This document shows, piece after piece, positions 5,854 to 10,695 of a DNA stretch of 10,695 nucleotides (positions are counted from its first letter, which is position 1; each line of letters opens with the position of its first letter). Under the pieces are notes generated by a model. That model searched no databases. It had not been told where the DNA came from and saw only the letters and a list, made by a program, of their open reading frames with translations. Source of the stretch: JADFOB01 sp964651325 (GTDB lineage Bacteria > Planctomycetota > Phycisphaerae > UBA1845); NCBI GenBank assembly GCA_964651325.1, contig CAZYXP010000134.1:1-10695 (forward strand), given 5' to 3'. Made by a program: the position numbers and the translations under genes.

Positions 5854-6903
5854 ATGACCGAAGCGCTACCGGTTGATTTGCGGAGCGATACCGTCACGAA
5901 ACCTTCGCAGGCGATGCGCCAAGCTATGGCCGAGGCTGAGGTCGGCGACGACGTCCTTGGCGATGATCCGACCGTCCTGCGCCTGCAAGCGCAGGTGGCC
6001 AAGCTGCTGGGCAAGGAGGCGGCGCTTTACGTGCCGTCTGGGTCGATGGGGAACCAGACGGCCATTCGCGCCCAAACGGAGCCTGGAGACGAGATCATCG
6101 CGCATGAAGAAAGCCATATCTATCATTACGAGGGTGGCGCGCCCTCCGGGTTGTCCGGCTGTTCGCTGCGCCTTTTGGGTGGCAGTCGGGGCCGGTTCAC
6201 GGCCGACGACGTTTGGGCGGCGATTCGCCCGGCGGAATCTCATTTTGCGCGAACCCGGCTGATTGTGATTGAGAATACGCAAAACCGGGGTGGGGGATCC
6301 ATCTGGTCACTTACCGCGATCAAGGAGATTCATGAGGTCGCGTCCGAGCATGGATTGCGGATGCATCTGGACGGAGCCCGGTTGCTGAATGCCTGCGTGG
6401 CCACGGGGATCGAACCGAGGGACTACGCGGAACATTTTGACACGGTTTCGATCTGCTTTTCAAAGGGCTTGGGCGCGCCGGTCGGATCCGCCGTGGCCGG
6501 GGACGCCCCTACGATCCGTCGGGTTCACCGTTTCCGCAAGATGTTCGGCGGGGGCATGCGTCAGGCCGGAATCATCGCGGCGGGCGCCTTGTACGCGCTG
6601 GATCACAACATCGAGCGTCTGGTGGAAGATCACGTCAACGCAAAGCGGCTGGCGCTGGCGATAGGGAAAATGCCTGGTCTTTCTATCGATGCCGAAACGA
6701 TCGACACGAACATCCTCTACTTTGATGTCGATTCGGATCGCGGCACCGCTCAGGAGTTTGTGCAAGCCCTGCGGAGTGAGGGCGTATGGATGCTCGCTAC
6801 AGGGGCGCAGCGCGTTCGTGCGGTCACCCATTTGGATGTTTCGGAGTCCGGCATCGACCGCGCGATCGACGTGATGGAGCAGCTTGCTGGGATGGGCTGC
6901 TGA
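5854..6903 (+). CDS. ltaE: Low-specificity L-threonine aldolase (PLP enzyme)
   Basis: A 349-residue cytoplasmic, fold-type I PLP enzyme of the beta-eliminating lyase/threonine aldolase family, which splits L-threonine or allo-threonine into glycine and acetaldehyde. Start ATG 5854 is chosen because AAGGAG lies 5 nt upstream; the frame could open at a GTG at 5812, but that has no such site and overlaps the palindrome and leader. Motifs: DLRSDTVTKP at the N terminus (8-17), VGDDVLGDDPTV (30-41), PSGSMGNQ (61-68), HIYHYEGG with the ring-stacking His at 88, ENTQNRGGG (140-148), HLDGARLLNA with D173 for the PLP ring nitrogen, and CFSKGLGAPVGS with Schiff-base K204. The R-KMFGGGMRQAG stretch follows. 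Length is normal. It is preceded by repeat family A and followed by repeat family B, and is convergent with the next gene, so it is likely a single-gene unit. Confidence 0.93.
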   Translation: MTEALPVDLRSDTVTKPSQAMRQAMAEAEVGDDVLGDDPTVLRLQAQVAKLLGKEAALYVPSGSMGNQTAIRAQTEPGDEIIAHEESHIYHYEGGAPSGLSGCSLRLLGGSRGRFTADDVWAAIRPAESHFARTRLIVIENTQNRGGGSIWSLTAIKEIHEVASEHGLRMHLDGARLLNACVATGIEPRDYAEHFDTVSICFSKGLGAPVGSAVAGDAPTIRRVHRFRKMFGGGMRQAGIIAAGALYALDHNIERLVEDHVNAKRLALAIGKMPGLSIDAETIDTNILYFDVDSDRGTAQEFVQALRSEGVWMLATGAQRVRAVTHLDVSESGIDRAIDVMEQLAGMGC

Positions 6904-6946
6904 CGCTTTTCCGTAGAATTTAGCTTTGTGAATATTCGCTCCGAAC

Positions 6947-6973
6947 CTGAGCCGCGGGCTTCAGCCCGTGCGG
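6947..6973. repeat. Extragenic palindrome, family B, copy 1
   Basis: A 27-nt unit with core CGGGCTTCAGCCCG (6 bp, TC loop), flanked by GCC/GGC-rich outer pairing. It lies 44 nt after the ltaE stop, between convergent genes. A 26/27-identical copy lies in the opposite orientation at 10574-10600. It resembles REP-type elements and may end transcription from one or both sides. Confidence 0.75.
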
Positions 6974-7076
6974 CCGTCGGTACGCGCCAAGACCGGGCAT
7001 GGACACAGCGGAGGCTCGCTGCGGTACACGGGATATCCATCGAGTCCGCGGTAACCCCGACTCGCTTTCTCGATCG

Positions 7077-8168
7077 CTATCGGGCGAGCATTCTTTGGAC
7101 GCTTGGATCGGAGGCCGGGTAGCCGGGTACGAGTTGGGCGTCGCGTGGATCGGTAGGGCGCTCGGTTCCGTCGTAGCGCCGAATGTTGCCGGCAAGCCAG
7201 ATGTTGTCTCGCGTTTTGCCGAAGAAGGGCGATGTGATCCATTGCACGCTGCCATCGAGCGCCAAGACGCTCTGTCCGCTGCTGCGATGGGCCCGCGAGT
7301 TGGCCTGGTTCGGGTCCACGGACGCATCGAATCGCCCGGAGCGAAAAAGCGGATTTCGATCGCCCGCATAGGCGAGCGACGTCGTGGGACGCAGGTTCGG
7401 TTTCCCTCCTGCCAAGTTGAGCGAATCGTAGCTGATGTTCTTCATTCGCGCGAAGTCGCGTTGAGTCGCGAGTTCAGCTACCGGCATCGGCGCACCATTC
7501 GGGGCGGAGGGGCAAACAAAGCGCTCCGGGCTTGGGCCGAAGTTGTACTTAGCAAGCAGGAAGATGTGGCGGCTGTTAGAGGCGTAGGGACGGTCCGATC
7601 GACCGGCCGCGGGCAGCCAGGTCGTTTCGCCCTGTGCGCCCGCGTAAGGCAACGCGCCGGCGAAGCTGGCTTGGTACAGCTTGGAACCCTGAAAAATCGA
7701 ACCTAGATTGGTCGCGCATCGGCTTTTCTTCGAACGATCGCGCAGCTCTGAAAGGCTCGGCACGAAAATGCCCGCCAGCAAAGCGATTGAAGCCACCACG
7801 GCCAGAAGCTCTTTCACGGGAAACCGCAGGCGACCAAAGGGGTGAGTGGGGGATCGATCTGCCGGATCGGGGGGGATCGCTTCGGACGGCGCCGCGCCGC
7901 GCTGAATGCGACTCAGCGTTTTCTCGATGAGGTTTTCCGGCATCGCGGGGACGGTCCAATAGTCCAACGGCCGCAAAGACCGGCCGACCGCGTCACTAAG
8001 GCGACCAAGCTCGGGGTCCGAATCGAGCATGGCCTCGATCTCCTTGCGATCCGCATCGGCTATCTGATCGAGGTGCAGATCGATCAAGAGCTTCTCAACG
8101 CGATGGCGATCAAGCTCGTTGGGTTTCGGTTCTTCCATGCCTGATTTCTTCTTACCTAGCTGGCCCAT
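7077..8168 (-). CDS. Membrane protein: anti-sigma-like N-terminus, one TM, pseudopilin-like H-X-DG region
   Basis: 363 residues. Residues about 20-90 read like an anti-sigma domain without zinc ligands: IADADRKEIEAMLDSDPELG, then PAMPENLIEKTLSRI just before the linker. A Pro-rich linker precedes a single transmembrane helix at about 119-139 (ELLAVVASIALLAGIFVPSL). Directly after it come RDRSKKSRCATNLGSI and, further on, a CPSAPNG stretch and H294-10 residues-D305-G306 followed by SVQWI, as in planctomycete DUF1559/pseudopilin-like proteins (usual spacing H-X9-DG). So the N-terminus should be cytoplasmic and the C-terminus periplasmic. The gene starts 3 nt after the stop of the ECF sigma factor at 8172-8804, which supports a sigma/anti-sigma pair. 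ATG 8168 has no good ribosome binding site; ATG 8138 (residue 11) is an alternative start. The domain combination is inferred by eye. Confidence 0.78.
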   Translation of the reverse strand: MGQLGKKKSGMEEPKPNELDRHRVEKLLIDLHLDQIADADRKEIEAMLDSDPELGRLSDAVGRSLRPLDYWTVPAMPENLIEKTLSRIQRGAAPSEAIPPDPADRSPTHPFGRLRFPVKELLAVVASIALLAGIFVPSLSELRDRSKKSRCATNLGSIFQGSKLYQASFAGALPYAGAQGETTWLPAAGRSDRPYASNSRHIFLLAKYNFGPSPERFVCPSAPNGAPMPVAELATQRDFARMKNISYDSLNLAGGKPNLRPTTSLAYAGDRNPLFRSGRFDASVDPNQANSRAHRSSGQSVLALDGSVQWITSPFFGKTRDNIWLAGNIRRYDGTERPTDPRDAQLVPGYPASDPSVQRMLAR

Positions 8169-8171
8169 GCA

Positions 8172-8804
8172 CTATTCGGACCAAGTGTTCGGTTCGACCG
8201 ATTCTTCTGCCGCAGCGCTGTATAGGGCCGCGAACTGGCCCACCGCCGCGTGGAGGCGGCTTTTCACCGTTCCCAGCGGGAGGCCAAGCACCTCGGCAAT
8301 GTCCCGATACGGCATTCGGTGGTAGTACGACAAAACGAGCACCGCACGCAGCTTCGGCGCGAGCGATTCGACCACGTTCTTGACGGCTTTGCGTTTTTCT
8401 TCGAGCGACAGTCCTTGATCCGCGGGTTCGTCGTTGCCAGAGAAAAGACTCAGGAAACGCTGCCCGGATTCATCACCCTCTTTGACGCAGGCATCAAACG
8501 GCAATTCGCGTTTTCGATTCCGCCGCCGGAGATAGTCACGGGCCTTGTTTGCGGTAATCGTAAACAGCCACGGTTTGAGCCTTCGCTTTGGATCGAATTG
8601 GGCCGCCGACGTGTGCATCTGCAACAGCGACTCCTGGACAACGTCTTCCGCGGCCACCGAATTCCCCGTAAATCTGATGGCGAACAGGTACAGCTCTCGC
8701 GCATGGCGTCGAACGAGCAGCTCGAAGCTGCCCTCGTCGCCACCTACGTAATCGGCAAGCAGCTTTTCATCCGAAGGTGCACTCATCGTTTCCATTGTAT
8801 CCAT
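8172..8804 (-). CDS. ECF-type RNA polymerase sigma factor
   Basis: 210 residues with the two ECF sigma domains. Region 2 is at about 25-97: FELLVRRHARELYLFAIRFT, AAEDVVQESLLQMH, then FDPKRRLKPWLFTITANKARDYLRRR, with the WLFTI core-binding and -10 recognition segment typical of the class. A variable acidic linker (about 100-140) leads to region 4 at about 145-195: SLAPKLRAVLVLSYYHRMPY, then RDIAEVLGLPLGTVKSRLHAA, a helix-turn-helix for -35 recognition. No C-terminal extra domain. Three in-frame ATGs (residues 1, 4 and 7) compete as start; none has a strong Shine-Dalgarno, and residue 7 (MSAPSDEKLL) is plausible. The stop TAG is 3 nt before the membrane protein at 7077-8168, so the two are co-transcribed and probably translationally coupled. 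Target promoters cannot be read from the window. Confidence 0.92.
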   Translation of the reverse strand: MDTMETMSAPSDEKLLADYVGGDEGSFELLVRRHARELYLFAIRFTGNSVAAEDVVQESLLQMHTSAAQFDPKRRLKPWLFTITANKARDYLRRRNRKRELPFDACVKEGDESGQRFLSLFSGNDEPADQGLSLEEKRKAVKNVVESLAPKLRAVLVLSYYHRMPYRDIAEVLGLPLGTVKSRLHAAVGQFAALYSAAAEESVEPNTWSE

Positions 8805-9158
8805 ACGCTTGGGATTTGGCGCGGTTCAACCAAGATTGGAACTGTGGGGCAGAACCTCTCCAGGGCGCGGCGGGAACATCCGATAATCAGGCGGCCACGG
8901 CTTCAGATGTGGGTCTATCGTGGTGCGGCGCTGCCGTTGTGGGGTTGCATGGTGAGGCTACCTGCATCATTTGCGCGTCAGACGCGCATTTGGCCGGGTC
9001 CGGTTTTCCGTGGTGAATCCGGCTGTGGGAGGCCAGATTGCGGGACACGAAAATGTGGCACACCCGCCCTCGGGTGTGATTCCCGGGCGGTAGCTTCGGG
9101 CTCGTCCCCCCCCAGCCGAGGGCGGCTGGGCTACACGAATCCGCCGGGGGCGGCTGGG
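8805..9158. other. Gap with sigma-factor control region and repeats
   Basis: This gap must hold the promoter of the sigma factor at 8172-8804 unless that gene is read through from the lipoprotein. No convincing -35/-10 or ECF-type promoter was found by eye on the minus strand. Plus-strand frames here (8250-9176 and 8777-9016) mostly mirror the sigma gene or are shadows. The gap contains a dyad at 8972-8988 and the left and central part of a family A repeat. Confidence 0.5.
8972..8988. promoter_or_regulatory. Perfect GC-rich dyad upstream of the sigma factor gene
   Basis: TGCGCGT (8972-8978), CAG, ACGCGCA (8982-8988): a 7-bp perfect inverted repeat with a 3-nt centre, about 170 nt before the sigma gene start. 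It has only short T or A runs at the sides, so it is a weak terminator at best. It could be an operator or a hairpin ending the lipoprotein transcript. Confidence 0.35.
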
Positions 9159-9163
9159 CTACC
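9054..9163. repeat. Extragenic inverted-repeat element, family A, copy 2 with an extra arm
   Basis: The left arm at 9054-9078 (begins TGTGGCACACCC) and right arm at 9111-9135 (CCCAGCCGAGGG, then CGGCTGGGCTACA) match the arms at 5744-5807; the right arms differ at one of 25 positions. The spacer is 32 nt here against 14 nt in copy 1. A third, shortened right-type arm (9140-9163) follows in direct orientation after a few bases and overlaps the stop codon of the small lipoprotein gene. Confidence 0.75.
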
Positions 9164-9407
9164 GCTGGTCGCTTGATGAGCCCGAGTTATCGCTGGATTG
9201 CGACGCTGGTTCTACGGCGATGGCCGCAAAAACGCCGCTCACCACGCCGTCGAGGATCGTGCTGATGCCCGTCTCGATCGCGGGAAGCGCGCTGTCGCGA
9301 AAAGCAACACCCTTGACGGGAATGCAGCCGCCGAGGGATGGAATGGCCGCAAGCGTCACGATCGATAGCGCGAATCGGGTGGGCGTCTTGTGTGCAGCGG
9401 GGCGCAT
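9159..9407 (-). CDS. Small predicted lipoprotein, function unknown
   Basis: 82 residues. The ATG at 9405-9407 has AAGGAG 6 nt upstream on the minus strand, which supports translation. The N terminus (RPAAHKTPTR, then a hydrophobic stretch) ends in a lipobox LGGC with Cys at residue 28, so a lipid-anchored mature protein of about 55 residues is expected. The mature part has a hydrophobic stretch (ILDGVVSGVFAAIAV) and an Ser/Asp-rich tail (SQSSDNSGSSSDQR). No domain is recognised. The TAG stop lies inside a family A repeat arm (GTAGCCC read on this strand), so the repeat may have set the present C terminus. The gene is upstream of the sigma factor on the same strand but separated by about 350 nt, so a functional link is unproven. 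Confidence 0.7.
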   Translation of the reverse strand: MRPAAHKTPTRFALSIVTLAAIPSLGGCIPVKGVAFRDSALPAIETGISTILDGVVSGVFAAIAVEPASQSSDNSGSSSDQR

Positions 9408-9524
9408 GGGTGGCTCCTTGTTTGGTTGTTGCGTCTTGGCTTCATGGGCGCTACTTCGCAGAGCCCGGTTTCGTATCGGTCGAATGCTTGGAGCGTGATT
9501 ACAGCGGATCGCCGCGGTGGAGGT

Positions 9525-10433
9525 TCAACCGAGCTGAACTAGGGACGCGTGGGCAGGAATTGCGCTAACTTGGGTTGATGTCGATCTTATTTCGAACGCG
9601 GCCTTGCTCGTGAGTCGAACGGCCGCGACGAGCAGGAAGACCAGAAAAGCGACCTTGATGGCCCGAATCGGGAGCCGGTGCGTCAGACGACTTCCGAACA
9701 GGCTTCCTACGATCGCCGTTGGAATCAAGACGGCCGCAAGCAGGAAGGGGCTCGTTGGGCCTGTGTGGTCGGCGGCGTAGGCGATGTTCTTGGCGAGCGC
9801 TCCGACAGTGGCCGTCGCTACGATGACGGCTGAGGAATTGGCAATGGCCGTGCGCATCGGCATGCCTAAGAAACGCCGCTGTAAGGGGACGGCCACGGCG
9901 CCGCCCCCGACGCCCATCAGGCCCGCGACCAGGCCCGTAGGTGCGGCAACGATCGCGGCAAACGACCATCCGCGAGGGTGCGTCTTCGCGTTGCCCTCTT
10001 GCTTCAAAAGTGCGGTCGAGCTGCCCGGAAAGAATGGCAGTTTGGGGGCCGCTCTTCGCACGAGGCGATACAACTCGTAGCCGACCAGTGCCAAGAGCAT
10101 GAGCCCGAACATCCCGCGCAGGTACGGCTCGCCTCGATCCCCCGCAAAAACGGGCAGCTCGCTGAGCAAGACGCCGCCGATGACCGCCAAGGCCGCGATT
10201 GGGAACATGCGCGAGACGGTCGCCCATTCTATAGCGCCGGCCTTTCGATGTTGGTATACGGCCGGGGCGGCCACGAATACGTTGACGATCATCGCGGCGG
10301 CCTGGTAGAGATGCTGATTGGGGCCGAGCACTTCGCTCATGGCCGGAATCATGATGAGGCTTCCGCCGATGCCCAACATGCCGCCGAACGAGCCGGCGAC
10401 CAGACCGATCATCATGAGTTGAACGACTAGCAT
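9525..10433 (-). CDS. TauE/SafE family membrane exporter
   Basis: 302 residues from the ATG at 10433, with about eight membrane helices. Members move small anions such as sulfite, sulfoacetate or other organosulfur compounds across the inner membrane; the substrate of this one is not known. The two half-repeats are clear: GLVAGSFGGMLGIGGSLIM (residues 10-28) and GLVAGLMGVGGGAVAVPL (167-184), each with the Gly-rich loop of the family; the loop between helices 4 and 5 is soluble and basic (about 122-155). The frame stays open to 10535, adding a basic, hydrophilic 34-residue extension (KLKHAARNNTQKAR) unlike family members; GTG 10535 and ATG 10523 are alternatives. None of these starts has a good Shine-Dalgarno. 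The C-terminal 25 residues are polar. It is not in an obvious operon, though queA lies upstream on the same strand. Confidence 0.88.
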   Translation of the reverse strand: MLVVQLMMIGLVAGSFGGMLGIGGSLIMIPAMSEVLGPNQHLYQAAAMIVNVFVAAPAVYQHRKAGAIEWATVSRMFPIAALAVIGGVLLSELPVFAGDRGEPYLRGMFGLMLLALVGYELYRLVRRAAPKLPFFPGSSTALLKQEGNAKTHPRGWSFAAIVAAPTGLVAGLMGVGGGAVAVPLQRRFLGMPMRTAIANSSAVIVATATVGALAKNIAYAADHTGPTSPFLLAAVLIPTAIVGSLFGSRLTHRLPIRAIKVAFLVFLLVAAVRLTSKAAFEIRSTSTQVSAIPAHASLVQLG

Positions 10434-10573
10434 GGTATTGCCCGCAATGAGTGTCCTTGCTTTCTGCGTATTATTCCGAGCCGCATGCTTTAGCTTGCGC
10501 GGCCACCGTTGATCGCCCATCATACGAACCGGCACCGTCTAAGCACAACCGGGGCACCATCGCGTCCGGTGCG

Positions 10574-10600
10574 CCGCGCGGGCTGAAGCCCGCGGCTCAG
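10574..10600. repeat. Extragenic palindrome, family B, copy 2
   Basis: The reverse complement of 10574-10600 matches 6947-6973 at 26 of 27 positions (a T/C change is the only difference). It lies 45 nt beyond the queA stop, between queA and the TauE/SafE gene, like copy 1, which also sits about 44 nt after a stop codon. Confidence 0.75.
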
Positions 10601-10645
10601 CGCGTAGGACATCGGGCATGCCGCATCTTGCGCTCTAAGGGTGGA

Positions 10646-10695
10646 TCAAACGATGAGCATGGCGTCGCCGTAGCTGAAGAAACGATATTGCGCGT
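10646..10695 (-). CDS. queA: QueA, S-adenosylmethionine:tRNA ribosyltransferase-isomerase, C-terminal fragment
   Basis: Only the last 15 complete codons and the TGA stop (10646-10648) are in the window; the rest lies beyond the right edge. The translation AQYRFFSYGDAMLIV is the highly conserved C-terminal signature of QueA (YRFFSYGDAMLI). The enzyme makes epoxyqueuosine from 7-aminomethyl-7-deazaguanine in tRNA, using the ribosyl part of S-adenosylmethionine, in queuosine synthesis. The fragment is short, but this motif is distinctive. Confidence 0.9.
   Translation of the reverse strand, partial: AQYRFFSYGDAMLIV

Noticed and set aside
6999..7706. Plus-strand frame of 235 residues opposite the anti-sigma/pseudopilin-like gene
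   Set aside because: Shadow of the minus-strand gene, which has a clear TM helix, family motifs and tight linkage to the sigma factor.
8250..9176. Long plus-strand frame (308 residues) opposite the sigma factor
   Set aside because: It mostly mirrors the sigma factor on the other strand, as GC-rich codon bias often produces, and has no family motif.
4709..10433. A sulfur-metabolism cluster linking MsrP and the TauE/SafE exporter
   Set aside because: They are about 4 kb apart on opposite strands with unrelated genes and repeats between; the shared sulfur theme is not evidence of a link.

Overview
The window looks like chromosomal DNA of a GC-rich planctomycete (Planctomycetota, possibly Phycisphaerae-like; class uncertain). 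The evidence is the mix of families: an exported cohesin-like/dockerin protein, a very cysteine-rich tandem-repeat surface protein, and an ECF sigma factor next to a membrane protein that joins an anti-sigma-like segment to a planctomycete-type pseudopilin-like region (H-X-DG family). No tRNA, rRNA, CRISPR array, transposase or phage gene was seen.

Layout. Positions 1-1110 (+) hold the 3' part of a secreted Cys-rich repeat protein, cut by the window edge. After about 400 nt without a gene comes a small conserved-looking protein of unknown function (1510-1794, -) with a near-perfect Shine-Dalgarno. About 880 nt without a convincing gene follow (1795-2671); this stretch has adjoining hairpins and one very good sigma70-type promoter (TGGACA-17-TATAAT). 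Next are an exported cohesin-like/dockerin protein (2672-3892, +), a strong intrinsic terminator, and a two-gene unit of non-haem ferritin (4196-4693) and the Tat-exported molybdenum enzyme MsrP (4709-5710). Then comes a PLP-dependent threonine aldolase (5854-6903, +).

The right half is on the minus strand. In transcription order it holds the last codons of queA (10646-10695), a TauE/SafE membrane exporter (9525-10433), a tiny lipoprotein (9159-9407), an ECF sigma factor (8172-8804) and its probable membrane partner (7077-8168).

Two families of short extragenic palindromic repeats sit in the gaps. Family A is a pair of inverted arms of about 25 nt at 5744-5807 and 9054-9163, with an extra arm in the second copy. 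Family B is a 27-nt palindrome at 6947-6973, with a 26/27 copy in the opposite orientation at 10574-10600.

Functional themes: surface or extracellular proteins on the left; iron storage and periplasmic repair of oxidised methionine in the middle; envelope-linked transcription control on the right. The most unusual item is the sigma factor/anti-sigma-pseudopilin pair, followed by the promoter with no obvious product and the repeat families. Most other genes are ordinary housekeeping or accessory genes.
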